A stretch of 64,000 bases of DNA from Bryobacteraceae bacterium (GTDB lineage Bacteria > Acidobacteriota > Terriglobia > Bryobacterales > Bryobacteraceae). Below, one piece after another: positions 25,476 through 33,846 of this stretch. The DNA lies in contig JARKOC010000352.1 of assembly GCA_029975915.1 (NCBI GenBank), positions 320,149 through 384,148 of the forward strand, read 5' to 3'. A program made the position numbers and the translations under genes. The notes below the pieces were generated by a model that was not told the origin of the DNA, did no database searches, and was given only the letters and a program-made list of their open reading frames with translations. Within the stretch, counting starts at the first letter, position 1, and every line of letters begins with the position of its first letter.

Positions 25476-26474
25476 TCAGCCGGAGTCCAGCCTCGTCAGT
25501 CCGGCCTCTCTGGCCCAGCGCAGCGCCTGGCCATACTCAGCACTGGTGACACGGCGGGCTAGTTCTCGGATTCCCGGCGCCTGATACTCAGGCCGGTATT
25601 GGGCCATGATGTTCACGTAGGTTGATTTGCTCAGCTTCGTCGCGACAAACCGGACGAACCGGTCCGTGCCGGCGATATTGTTGGGCAGCACCAGGTGCCG
25701 GATGATCAGCCCGCGCTGGGCGATCCCCCTCTCGTCCACATCCAACTCGCCCACCTGGCGGTGCATCTCCTCGATCGCGGCCATCGCGCATTCGGGGTAG
25801 TCCCGGGCGCCGTGCGAGTACTTCCCGGCCACGGTCCCGTCGGCATACTTGAAGTCCGGCAGGTAGATATCGACGATGCCGTCAAGCAATCGAATGATCT
25901 CGACCGGCTCGTAGCCGCCGCAGTTGTAGACCAGCGGCAACCGCAGGCCCCGGCGGGCGGCATACAGCAATCCGTTGACGATGTTGGGAAGGATGTGAGT
26001 CGGGGTGACGAGATTGATGTTATGGCAGCCCGCCGACTGCTGGTCGAGCATCAACCGGCCTATGCCGTCATCGCTGATGTAACTCCCGTCGCCGCGATGG
26101 TTGATCTGCCAGTTCTGGCAGAAGACGCACAGGAGATTGCAGTTGCTGAAAAAGATGGTCCCAGAACCGCCGCGTCCGACCAGCGGCCGTTCTTCGCCGA
26201 AGTGCGCATGGGAGGAGGCCACTTTCGCCCGCATCGTGGACGAGCAGACGCCCTTTTCGCCTTTTGTCCGGTCCACGCCGCAGCGCCTGGGGCAGAGGCG
26301 GCAGTTGCGGTAAATGGAGTACAGCTCAGCAGCCCGCCGGGCGAGTTCGCCGGTCCGTTCGAGGCGCAGATAGGATGGCTCGAACTTCGTTTGGGGCCGT
26401 GAAGGCGCGGCATCGATGGAGGGCGCCGTGCCCACGGCAACTTCGAGGAAACGCCTGCGCGTGGAGTCGTCCAT
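25476..26474 (-). CDS. PflX-type radical SAM protein with Tat-like N terminus
   Basis: The protein has 332 residues. CNLLCVFCQNW is the CxxxCxxC radical SAM cluster motif. Before it lies a second cysteine set, CRLCPRRCGVDR and EKGVCSS, typical of COG1313 (PflX) relatives of pyruvate formate-lyase activase. NINLVTPTHILPNIVNGL, LVYNCGGYE and IVDIYLPDFKYAD are family blocks. The function of PflX proteins is unknown. The ATG at 26474 has GAGGGAGA upstream; the frame is open further up without family similarity. The N terminus DSTRRRFLEVAVG matches a twin-arginine motif, which is odd for a SAM enzyme that normally works in the cytoplasm. Confidence 0.87.
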   Translation of the reverse strand: MDDSTRRRFLEVAVGTAPSIDAAPSRPQTKFEPSYLRLERTGELARRAAELYSIYRNCRLCPRRCGVDRTKGEKGVCSSTMRAKVASSHAHFGEERPLVGRGGSGTIFFSNCNLLCVFCQNWQINHRGDGSYISDDGIGRLMLDQQSAGCHNINLVTPTHILPNIVNGLLYAARRGLRLPLVYNCGGYEPVEIIRLLDGIVDIYLPDFKYADGTVAGKYSHGARDYPECAMAAIEEMHRQVGELDVDERGIAQRGLIIRHLVLPNNIAGTDRFVRFVATKLSKSTYVNIMAQYRPEYQAPGIRELARRVTSAEYGQALRWAREAGLTRLDSG

Positions 26475-26704
26475 CGTGTCTCCCTCCACACTTCCAGATC
26501 CTACTCCGCACCGCCCCCGGAAGCCAGGACCGCAAGGCGGATTGGCTGCAGTCTGTGGGACGAGCGTCAGACGGCTGAAGCAGGCCGCGGCGTTCGCAAG
26601 GCGTTCACATGCGCCGTCGGCGAGCCATTCGCCCCGAATTCGCTGATCTTTTGTTTGTGCTATACCAGTGCCTCGACGTGCTGCCGCAGGAATGGAGGCC
26701 CGCT

Positions 26705-28729
26705 GTGAAACGCCTATTTCTCGCCACTGCGATCCCCTTTCTCGCATTTCTTCCGGCCTTGGCCCAGATTCAGCAGCGCGCCGCACCGTGCTTCACGATC
26801 ACAGTGGAATCCAAGATGTGGAGCGCCGACGGGAAGAACTCCGAGGAACATCGCTTCACGGGAGAATACCGTCCGGGGAGAGTTGATAACGGCGGCGTGT
26901 ACAGGGCGTACGGCAACAAGGATAGCTGCAGCGTCGCCACGATGAGCCCCGGCGAGGTGCGGCTGTTCTATCTTTCCAACCAGCGTGGCGAGGCCAACGG
27001 GCGATGCGGCAAGGAGTCCGCTTCGGTAAGTCTCGGGAAGTTCGACCCGGCACGGAACAGAGACGTCTATGTCACGTTCGAACGCAAAGAGAAGGGCGCG
27101 ACTCTGGAATTCACGGCCTCATCGCCGCTGCCTTCCTCCGATACCTGCGACTGTTGCGTGAGCATGTGTGCCGCCCAGGTTTTTCACCCCTCGCCGAACG
27201 TCTTCGAGTTCAGCGAGGAAGAGCTCACGAATCTGAGTTCACTGACGAAGACCGTCTCGCTGACCATGAAACCGGAAGAGAACGAATGCTTCGGAAAGGC
27301 TACGGCCACACTCAATGCCAGACTGGACCCACCAGATGAAGAGATGACATTCGTCCCCGCGGAGCCGTACGATTCCTGGATTCCCGCCCCCACGCCTGAC
27401 CGCGTCCCGGGCATCCGCGTGACGCCTCCTGGCACGCCCCTCCGCGTCACCGTGAAGATCCAGCCCAAGGCGGGGAGCCGCGAAGCCCGCGAAGGGAAAA
27501 TCCAATTCAGCCTCCAGGATGTTACCCGGCACAAGGGAAACACCGGCAATTACCCCAGCGGTGGCGCCGAAAAAGAGGACCTCCGTTTCGCGGCCGAGCA
27601 GGCGCCCGGCATCATCGTCGATAGTCCCACGTCGGCCCACACAGAGGAAAAAGTTTCCGAGGCCACCGTTGTTGTCGAAGCGCTCGACACGGCCGCATAC
27701 GGCAAGTTGATTGCAAGCGCACCGGAACTGAGCCTGAAGGCGATCTATAAACCTACGAACACCTACGCTCTGATGATTCCGCGGGATGACGACAATGACA
27801 GAATCGCAGACTCCTGGCAACGCCAAATGGGGATTGCGGCACAGCCGAACCACAACGCGGATGAGGACAAAGTCACTGGACAGGACCGTGTGGGCGACGG
27901 ACTCACAGTTGCGGACGAGTACCGCGGCCTGGTTGTCCTCGATGGCGGAGTCAAAGCGCACAAGCGCTTCGACCCGCGCGTCAAGGAGATGTTCGTCGTG
28001 GACGGCGGCGGAATCTTCGACCCGGCGCTCTGGCGCAGCGTCAGCGGTATCACGGCCTACAAGGTCGACGAATCGATGATCGCCGGCGGCGCGAACCCCG
28101 AAGAGTCGAGAGTCGTTAATTTCAACGCTTCGGCGGGTAAGAAGAAGTACGCCGTCCGGGTCTTGACCATGCCCGGCGACAGCGATCCGGATGACCCCGG
28201 AAAGACCAATCCGAGCACGGGCTACACAGCTTGCGGCGAGTGCCGCATGCCTAAGGACGCCGACTATTGCAAGGTCTTCCCCACCCGCATCCGGAAACAG
28301 GTGGAGGACTTGTTCCGGTGGCTGTCGGCCGCCGTGGCGCAACCGGGTTCTCCGGAAGGGCAGGAGTTGGCGAGCCTTGGCCTGCCGCCGAGCCTGCCGC
28401 AGCAGGCACTTGAGAAACTGCGCAATCCTGCGTCGAGAGAGGCGCTTGTTCGTCAGATGACCGCCCAGAACGCCATCCACGAGGTTGGTCATGCTGTCTC
28501 ATTGAAGGACCACCAGAAGGGCTCTCCGAAAGGCGCCGAAGACCCTGTCCGCGAGTGCCCCATGTACTACCCCGCCGATGTCACATACCGGCGTTTCGTT
28601 GTCCTCCAGACGCTGTTCCGCCCGGATTCAAGCCTGCCCATGCGCTACACGAAGTTCTGCCGCGGCCTCGCCTCGCTGCAAAAAGACGGCTACAACTGCT
28701 TTGCCCGCATCAATGTTGCCGACTGGTGA
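26705..28729 (+). CDS. large secreted protein with HEVGH metalloprotease-like motif
   Basis: The GTG at 26705 has GGAGG 6 bases upstream and gives 674 residues with a signal peptide (VKRLFLATAIPFLAFLPALA). I do not recognise the family. Around residue 360, PRDDDNDRIADSWQ and, 30 residues later, VGDGLTVADEYRG look like calcium-binding DxDxD/EF-hand-type loops. Near residue 600, NAIHEVGHAVSLKDH carries HExxH with a following DH, resembling but not equalling the metzincin HExxHxxGxxH zinc site. Cysteine-rich patches (SSDTCDCCVSMC, ACGECRMPKDADYC) suggest disulfides. Inference: a secreted calcium-stabilised zinc peptidase. It could instead be an inactive relative. The gene is divergent from the PflX gene. 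Confidence 0.7.
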   Translation: MKRLFLATAIPFLAFLPALAQIQQRAAPCFTITVESKMWSADGKNSEEHRFTGEYRPGRVDNGGVYRAYGNKDSCSVATMSPGEVRLFYLSNQRGEANGRCGKESASVSLGKFDPARNRDVYVTFERKEKGATLEFTASSPLPSSDTCDCCVSMCAAQVFHPSPNVFEFSEEELTNLSSLTKTVSLTMKPEENECFGKATATLNARLDPPDEEMTFVPAEPYDSWIPAPTPDRVPGIRVTPPGTPLRVTVKIQPKAGSREAREGKIQFSLQDVTRHKGNTGNYPSGGAEKEDLRFAAEQAPGIIVDSPTSAHTEEKVSEATVVVEALDTAAYGKLIASAPELSLKAIYKPTNTYALMIPRDDDNDRIADSWQRQMGIAAQPNHNADEDKVTGQDRVGDGLTVADEYRGLVVLDGGVKAHKRFDPRVKEMFVVDGGGIFDPALWRSVSGITAYKVDESMIAGGANPEESRVVNFNASAGKKKYAVRVLTMPGDSDPDDPGKTNPSTGYTACGECRMPKDADYCKVFPTRIRKQVEDLFRWLSAAVAQPGSPEGQELASLGLPPSLPQQALEKLRNPASREALVRQMTAQNAIHEVGHAVSLKDHQKGSPKGAEDPVRECPMYYPADVTYRRFVVLQTLFRPDSSLPMRYTKFCRGLASLQKDGYNCFARINVADW

Positions 28730-28920
28730 TGCCAGCCACGGCCCATAACGAAATCGGTGGCGGGTCAGAGAGACTGAGATGTCCTTGCGGCTGCAAGTGT
28801 GGGGAAAACCGGCTCATGAAAGGCCAGGGCAGGAGTGTACGGAAGGGAGCACTAAGCCTTTCGTTCCTAAATGGATGGCGGGAATTGAAGGATGAGGAGG
28901 CGGCGGCGCGGGCGAGCCTG

Positions 28921-28926
28921 TATAAT
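28921..28926 (+). promoter_or_regulatory. perfect -10 box for the ffh operon
   Basis: TATAAT lies 82 bases before the ffh ATG in an otherwise GC-rich stretch. There is no good -35 at 16-18 bases, although TG directly precedes it. It is the most plausible start of the ffh-rpsP-rimM-trmD-rplS transcript. Confidence 0.5.
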
Positions 28927-29007
28927 GGAAAATGCTGCCCTTCGAGCAGAAGGTGAGAGTTTGTGTGCTCACACGCGAGGGCGGTGGCGCGTCCTGATCC
29001 AATCGTC

Positions 29008-30363
29008 ATGTTCGATACGTTAAGCGACAAGCTGCAGCGTGTCTTCAAGACACTGCGCGGCGAAGGCAAATTGACGGCCGAAAATATGGAGGCCGCCTTG
29101 AAGGAGATCCGTGTGGCTCTCCTCGAGGCCGACGTCCATTTCAAGGTCGTCAAAACGTTCATCGAAAACGTCAAGCAGAAGGCGATGGGCCAGGAGGTGC
29201 TGACGGCGTTCTCGCCCGCGCAGCAGGTGACCAAGATCGTCAAAGACGAGATGATCGCCATGCTCGGCACGCACACCTCGCGGCTGCGGACGGCCAATAT
29301 GCCGCCCACCGTGGTCATGATTGTTGGTCTGCAAGGCTCGGGCAAGACGACTTCGACCGGCAAACTGGCCAAGTATCTTTCCAAGAACGGGCACAAGCCG
29401 ATTGTGGTGTCAGTGGACGTGTACCGTCCGGCGGCGCGCAAGCAGTTGTCGGTGGTGGCCAGGGAGATCGGGATTCCGGTTTACGAAGGCAAGCCTGAGG
29501 AGACTAAGCCGGCCGAACTGGCGCGGGGCGCGAAACGCGAAGCCGACCAGACGGGCCGGGATATGATCCTGGTGGATACGGCCGGGCGGCTGCACATCGA
29601 CGACGAGCTGATGGTCGAGTTGCAGCAGTTGAAGGAACAACTCGCGCCGACCGAGATCCTGTTCGTGGCCGACGCCATGACGGGCCAGGACGCGGTGAAG
29701 TCGGCCGATGAGTTCCACAAACGGCTGGGGATCACAGGTGTGATCCTGACCAAGATGGACGGTGATGCCCGCGGCGGCGCGGCGTTGTCGATCCGGCAGA
29801 TCACGGGCCAGCCGCTGAAGTTTGTGGGCACGGGCGAGAAGTTCGATGCGCTGGAGGCGTTTCATCCGGACAGGGTAGCGTCACGCATCCTGGGCATGGG
29901 CGATGTTCTGGGCTTCATCGAGAAGATGGAGGAGAACATCGACCGCAAAAAGGCCGAGGAGATGCAGCGCAAGCTGATCACCGACGACTTCACGCTGGAG
30001 GATTTCCGGGACCAGTTGAAGCAGTTGCGCAAGCTGGGACCACTGGAATCGCTCCTTGGGATGATGCCCCAGGTGGGCATGCTCAAAGAGCTGAAGAACG
30101 TGAAGGTGGACGAGAAGGAGATCACGCGCGTGGTGGCGATCGTGGATTCCATGACGCCTAAAGAGCGGGCCAACCACATGCTGATCAACGGGTCGCGGCG
30201 GCGGCGGATCGCCAAGGGTAGCGGGACGTCTGTGCAGGAGGTGAACAATCTTCTGAAGCAGTATGGGCAGACCCGCAAGATGATGAAATCGGTCTCCGGC
30301 GGATTGCTGGGAGGCAAAAAGGGTAAGTTCAAGATGCCGTTCGGATTACCGTTCGGCGGGTAA
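29008..30363 (+). CDS. ffh: signal recognition particle protein Ffh
   Basis: The 451-residue GTPase binds SRP RNA and delivers ribosomes making membrane proteins to FtsY. The N domain (MFDTLSDKLQRVFKTLRGEG) is followed by the G domain with VGLQGSGKTTSTGKLA (G1), DVYRPAARKQL, DTAGRLHIDDEL (G3) and TKMDGDARGGAAL (G4), then the Met-rich M domain (MQRKLITDDFTLEDF, LLGMMPQVGML, RRRRIAKGSGTS). The ATG at 29008 matches the family start but lacks a Shine-Dalgarno. An in-frame GTG at 28963 has AAGGTGAG ahead of it and would add 15 residues. It heads the conserved ffh-rpsP-khpA-rimM-trmD-rplS-rnhB run. Confidence 0.97.
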   Translation: MFDTLSDKLQRVFKTLRGEGKLTAENMEAALKEIRVALLEADVHFKVVKTFIENVKQKAMGQEVLTAFSPAQQVTKIVKDEMIAMLGTHTSRLRTANMPPTVVMIVGLQGSGKTTSTGKLAKYLSKNGHKPIVVSVDVYRPAARKQLSVVAREIGIPVYEGKPEETKPAELARGAKREADQTGRDMILVDTAGRLHIDDELMVELQQLKEQLAPTEILFVADAMTGQDAVKSADEFHKRLGITGVILTKMDGDARGGAALSIRQITGQPLKFVGTGEKFDALEAFHPDRVASRILGMGDVLGFIEKMEENIDRKKAEEMQRKLITDDFTLEDFRDQLKQLRKLGPLESLLGMMPQVGMLKELKNVKVDEKEITRVVAIVDSMTPKERANHMLINGSRRRRIAKGSGTSVQEVNNLLKQYGQTRKMMKSVSGGLLGGKKGKFKMPFGLPFGG

Positions 30364-30398
30364 GAGTTTTCGAAAGTACGTAGGAGAAAGCAAAGTCA

Positions 30399-30656
30399 AT
30401 GTTGATGATTCGTTTGGCGCGGTTTGGAGCGAAGAAGAAGCCGACCTACCGCGTGGTCGTGATTGAGAAGGAGCGCGCCCGGGACAGCAAGGCGATCGAG
30501 GTTGTGGGCCACTACAACCCGGTGGCGTCGCCGGCCGTGGTTGAACTGCAGCATGAGCGGATCGAGCACTGGGTGAAAAGCGGAGCGCAATTGTCGGACA
30601 CCGTAAAGCGCCTGGTGAAGAGTAATCCGAAGCCGGTTGAGCAGCCAGCGGCTTAG
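30399..30656 (+). CDS. rpsP: 30S ribosomal protein S16
   Basis: At 85 residues this is a full-length bS16: MLMIRLARFGAKKKPTYRVV, RDSKAIEVVGHYNP and RIEHWVKSGAQLSDTVKRLV are the conserved blocks. It is an early assembly protein of the small subunit. It lies 35 bases after ffh, in the standard order with rimM, trmD and rplS, and an AGGAG precedes the ATG by 12 bases. The short Pro/Ala tail is variable in the family. Confidence 0.97.
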   Translation: MLMIRLARFGAKKKPTYRVVVIEKERARDSKAIEVVGHYNPVASPAVVELQHERIEHWVKSGAQLSDTVKRLVKSNPKPVEQPAA

Positions 30657-30851
30657 CCAGTCTCTGTGGCGGGTTTAGACGTTCCGCAGTCTGAGTGACT
30701 GCCGCGCGAGGGCGCTTGACCGGATCCTGCGAAGGCCGCTTCCACCGTTCGCCGGCGACGAGCCGGGGCCTCGTGGTTTTTGGGCCCAGGGTTGGCGGAT
30801 TCATTTCTGGGAAGTGGTGTTAGGATCGAGGCAGGACAGGAGGTCCAAGGG

Positions 30852-31091
30852 ATGGCCAGTATCAAGGAACTTGTTGAAGAAATTGCGAAAGCCCTAGTTG
30901 ACATCCCGGAAGAGGTCAAAGTCCGCGAGGTGGAAGGTGAGCAGACCACGGTGCTTGAACTCAGGGTTGCTCCAAGCGACTTGGGCAAAGTGATCGGCAA
31001 ACAGGGCCGGACGGCCCGGTCCATCCGCACTCTCCTGGGCGCGGCGGGGATGAAACTGAACCGCCGTTTCTCGCTCGAAATACTGGAGTAG
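30852..31091 (+). CDS. khpA: KH-domain RNA-binding protein KhpA
   Basis: The 79-residue protein is a single KH domain: [38 protein letters not shown] with the GxxG loop (GKQG), and [15 protein letters not shown]. KhpA forms a dimer with KhpB/Jag and affects cell division and ribosome-linked RNAs. The ATG at 30852 has AGGAGGT 8 bases upstream; the longer upstream frame lacks similarity. Its TAG stop shares one base with the rimM GTG start. About 195 bases separate it from rpsP; that gap holds no gene I can see. Confidence 0.95.
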   Translation: MASIKELVEEIAKALVDIPEEVKVREVEGEQTTVLELRVAPSDLGKVIGKQGRTARSIRTLLGAAGMKLNRRFSLEILE

Positions 31092-31657
31092 TGAGCAGAA
31101 AACGAGACCTGGACGATTGGGTTGTGATTGGCCGTCTGGGGCAAGCCCGGGGTCTGCGCGGGGAATTGCTGGGCCGGGCGAATTACGCAGCCGGCCAGTA
31201 CAGGTGGGTGAAGCGAGTGGCGCTCCGGCTGGCAAGTGGGGAACTGGCGGGCGATGGGGCGTTGTACGACGTCGAGTCGATCCGGGACTACAAGGATGGG
31301 CTGATCTATAAGTTCCGTCAGATCGTGAACAGGACCGAGGCTGAGGCCGTGGAACATGCCGAGGTGCTGGTGTTGGAGAGTGAGCGGCCGGCTCTCCGGG
31401 ATGGCGAATACTATTTGTCGGATTTGCTCGGCTGCCGGGTGGAGGTTTGCGCCACGGGCCGGACGGTTGGCAAGGTCACGGCGTGGCAGGAATTTGGCGG
31501 ACCCGTGGTGCTGGAAGTGACCAGGGATGGCGGCGAAGTAGTTTGGATTCCGCTTGTGAAGGCGATCTGTATTGAGATCGACACCACGGCCAAGAGGATC
31601 GGAATCGATCCGCCTGAAGGACTGCTGGAATTGAACAAGGAAGGATCGCGAGGATGA
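31091..31657 (+). CDS. rimM: 16S rRNA processing protein RimM
   Basis: The 188-residue protein has the RimM N domain ([39 protein letters not shown]) and the C-terminal PRC-barrel ([31 protein letters not shown]). It assists maturation of the 30S head with S19. The start is a GTG overlapping the khpA stop by one base, and the end overlaps the trmD ATG by 4 bases, so all three are translationally coupled. The glycine-rich [13 protein letters not shown] motif is slightly altered from the usual GxHGxxGE, with Gln-Ala in place of the His-Gly. Confidence 0.95.
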   Translation: MSRKRDLDDWVVIGRLGQARGLRGELLGRANYAAGQYRWVKRVALRLASGELAGDGALYDVESIRDYKDGLIYKFRQIVNRTEAEAVEHAEVLVLESERPALRDGEYYLSDLLGCRVEVCATGRTVGKVTAWQEFGGPVVLEVTRDGGEVVWIPLVKAICIEIDTTAKRIGIDPPEGLLELNKEGSRG

Positions 31658-32370
31658 AGTTTCACCTGCTGACCATCTTTCCGGAGTTCTTCCAGGGACC
31701 GATGGATCACGGCATCGTTGCGCGCGCGGTGCAGAAGGGTTTGCTGGAGATCAAGGTACACAATCTGAGGGATTGGACCTACGATTTCCACAAGACCGTG
31801 GACGACCGGCCGTTCGGTGGAGGGGAAGGGATGGTGATGAAGCCCCAGCCTCTGTTCGAAGCGGTGGAGGCGATCTTCCCTGAACGGGACAAGTTGCGGC
31901 AACGCGTGGCTCTGATGTCAGCGCAGGGTCGATTGTTCGGGCAGCCCAAGGCCCGGGAACTCGCCGGCTTGGACGAGGTTTTGCTGATCTGCGGACGCTA
32001 TGAAGGCGTCGACGAACGGGTCAGCCAGTATTTGGCCGACGAGGAGATCTCGATCGGCGACTACGTTTTAAGCGGCGGCGAGCTGGCCGCTGCGGTGGTG
32101 GTGGATGCGGTGGCAAGACTATTGCCTGGAGTGCTGGGCAACGAGGATTCGGCGCTGAACGAGTCGTTCTCTGGAGAGGAGGACGGTGGCGCCGCCATCC
32201 TGGATTGCCCGCACTACACCCGGCCGGCCGACTTCCGCGGCTGGTCGGTGCCGGAAGTGTTGCTTGGCGGAAATCACGCGGAAATTCGAAGGTGGCGGCG
32301 CGAGGCGGCGGTGGAAAAGACAAGGCGAAACAGGCCGGACCTGCTGGCGAGAAGCGAACCTGGCAGGTAA
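31654..32370 (+). CDS. trmD: tRNA (guanine37-N1)-methyltransferase TrmD
   Basis: At 238 residues this is a normal SPOUT methyltransferase that makes m1G37 in tRNAs and prevents +1 frameshifts. It shows [65 protein letters not shown] with the trefoil-knot SAM site, and [20 protein letters not shown]. The ATG overlaps the rimM stop (ATGA). It is followed 55 bases later by rplS, the usual order. Confidence 0.98.
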   Translation: MKFHLLTIFPEFFQGPMDHGIVARAVQKGLLEIKVHNLRDWTYDFHKTVDDRPFGGGEGMVMKPQPLFEAVEAIFPERDKLRQRVALMSAQGRLFGQPKARELAGLDEVLLICGRYEGVDERVSQYLADEEISIGDYVLSGGELAAAVVVDAVARLLPGVLGNEDSALNESFSGEEDGGAAILDCPHYTRPADFRGWSVPEVLLGGNHAEIRRWRREAAVEKTRRNRPDLLARSEPGR

Positions 32371-32425
32371 GAGATGACGGCGGGGCCGCCGACAGTTCAT
32401 AATAAGAAGGGAAACGAAAAGCACC

Positions 32426-32788
32426 ATGATGAGCCCATACTTGGCGAAAGTCCTCAACAAGAACAAGCGCAGCGACCTGCCTGAGTTCGAGATCGGCGAT
32501 ACGATCAAAGTCCACGTAAAGATCAAGGAAGGCGACAAGGAAAGATTGCAGGCCTTCGAAGGCACGGTGCTGGCGCGCAAGAACACAGGGATGGGCGAGA
32601 CCATCACGGTGCGCAAAATCAGCTTTGGCACCGGCGTGGAGAGAATCTTTCCGATGAATGCGCCGGTGGTGGACCATATCGATGTCGTGCGCACCGGCAA
32701 GGTGCGGAGATCGAAGCTGTACTACCTGCGCGATCTGCGTGGCAAGGCAGCCCGCTTGAAAGAGCGGACGACCGATAAGACCAAGTAA
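32426..32788 (+). CDS. rplS: 50S ribosomal protein L19
   Basis: The 120-residue protein is a full bL19: [60 protein letters not shown] and [17 protein letters not shown]. It sits at the interface of the two subunits. Two adjacent ATGs (32426 and 32429) are possible; the first is given. It lies between trmD and rnhB as in many bacteria. Confidence 0.97.
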   Translation: MMSPYLAKVLNKNKRSDLPEFEIGDTIKVHVKIKEGDKERLQAFEGTVLARKNTGMGETITVRKISFGTGVERIFPMNAPVVDHIDVVRTGKVRRSKLYYLRDLRGKAARLKERTTDKTK

Positions 32789-32878
32789 ATCCAGGCAAAG
32801 GACGGAATCCCAACGTCCGGCACAGCCGCAATTCGCTGTACTCTCCGCCGGGAAGAAGAGCTCAGGCGCAAGGGCTAT

Positions 32879-33448
32879 GTGCGTGTGGCCGGAGCCGATG
32901 AAGCGGGTCGGGGCGCGCTGTTCGGACGAGTTTATGCTGCCGCGGTGATTCTGGACGCAGGCCAGCCGGTTGAGGGACTGGCGGACAGCAAGACCCTGAC
33001 GGCCGCCCGGCGCGAGCAATTGGCGGATGCGATCCACAAAAGGGCTATGGCTTGGGCGGTGGCCTGGGCCGAGGCCGAGGAAATCGACAGGATCAATATC
33101 TACCAAGCGTCGCGGCTGGCTGTGGCGCGGGCGATAAAAAAGCTGGTGCCAAGCCCGGACTATCTTCTGATCGATGCATTGAAGGTTGATGTGGACTTGC
33201 CCCAAGAGAGCATCATCAAAGGCGATGCGAAGGTAGCATCCATCGCGGCGGCATCGATCCTGGCCAAAGTGGCTCGGGACGAATGGATGCAAGCGGCCGA
33301 ACTGGAGTATCCGGGCTACGGATTGGCGCGGCACAAGGGATACGCCACGCCAGAGCACCAGGAAGCTTTGAGAAGACTCGGTCCAACACTGTTGCACAGA
33401 CGCAGCTTTGAGCCCGTGCGCGAGTCGATGCAGGGGAAGCTGGGATGA
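32879..33448 (+). CDS. rnhB: ribonuclease HII, start uncertain
   Basis: RNase HII removes RNA primers and single ribonucleotides from DNA. GADEAGRGALFGRVYAAAVIL and ADSKTLTAARREQL, then YLLIDALKVD and GDAKVASIAAASILAKVARD carry the acidic catalytic residues; GYGLARHKGYATPEH is the usual C-terminal block. From the GTG at 32879 the length is 189. The 16 or so in-frame codons upstream (TLRREEELRRKGY) look like the normal RNase HII N terminus, yet no ATG, GTG, TTG or CTG lies between the rplS stop and 32879. An ATT at 32831 is the only near-fitting candidate. The stop overlaps the next gene by 4 bases. Confidence 0.9.
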   Translation: MRVAGADEAGRGALFGRVYAAAVILDAGQPVEGLADSKTLTAARREQLADAIHKRAMAWAVAWAEAEEIDRINIYQASRLAVARAIKKLVPSPDYLLIDALKVDVDLPQESIIKGDAKVASIAAASILAKVARDEWMQAAELEYPGYGLARHKGYATPEHQEALRRLGPTLLHRRSFEPVRESMQGKLG

Positions 33449-33846
33449 CGCCCGTGGGTGGCGCTTCAGATCCGGCCGATCCGTTGCGCGAAGGGCGCGG
33501 CGAGGCGGCTGCCCAGATACCGGTGAATGGCGCTGGCGCCGCCCCTGAACCGAGTGTGCCGGGCAAGCAGCAAAAGGATCAACAGCAAGGCCCGGCACAG
33601 GTGACCTGGTTGGAAAAGACGGCCGCGGTCGTTTACTGCATCTTCTGCATCGAGATTGGCTTGTTCCTGCTGATCTACCCTTGGATGGCAAGCTGGGAAA
33701 GAAACTACCTCGTCCAGATGAAGCCGTCTCTGACGGGACTGCTCAACAGCGTTCAGTTTCGAGGCGCCGTGAGTGGCTTGGGAATCCTGAACCTCATCGT
33801 GGCGTTGAGCGAAATCCTGGCCTTACGACGCTACTCTTCGAGGTAG
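33445..33846 (+). CDS. small membrane protein, unknown function
   Basis: The 133-residue protein has a disordered N-terminal 50 residues rich in Pro, Gly, Ala and Gln, then two predicted membrane helices (AAVVYCIFCIEIGLFLLIYP and VSGLGILNLIVALSEILALR) with a 35-residue loop between them. I do not recognise a family. The ATG overlaps the rnhB stop (ATGA), so it is the last gene of the ffh-rnhB transcript. Its 3' end overlaps the convergent AAA gene by 24 bases. Confidence 0.75.
   Translation: MTPVGGASDPADPLREGRGEAAAQIPVNGAGAAPEPSVPGKQQKDQQQGPAQVTWLEKTAAVVYCIFCIEIGLFLLIYPWMASWERNYLVQMKPSLTGLLNSVQFRGAVSGLGILNLIVALSEILALRRYSSR

Noticed and set aside
26475..26786. Upstream extension of the radical SAM frame
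   Set aside because: No similarity to the family; the ATG at 26474 has a good ribosome binding site and starts at the expected place.
28819..28861. GGAA-containing hairpin upstream of ffh as an SRP RNA gene
   Set aside because: AAAGGC/GCCTTT and AGTG/CACT can pair around CGGAAGGGAGCA, but the 5' side lacks the conserved CAGG-to-tetraloop spacing of SRP domain IV, and the outer helix of an SRP RNA is not found.
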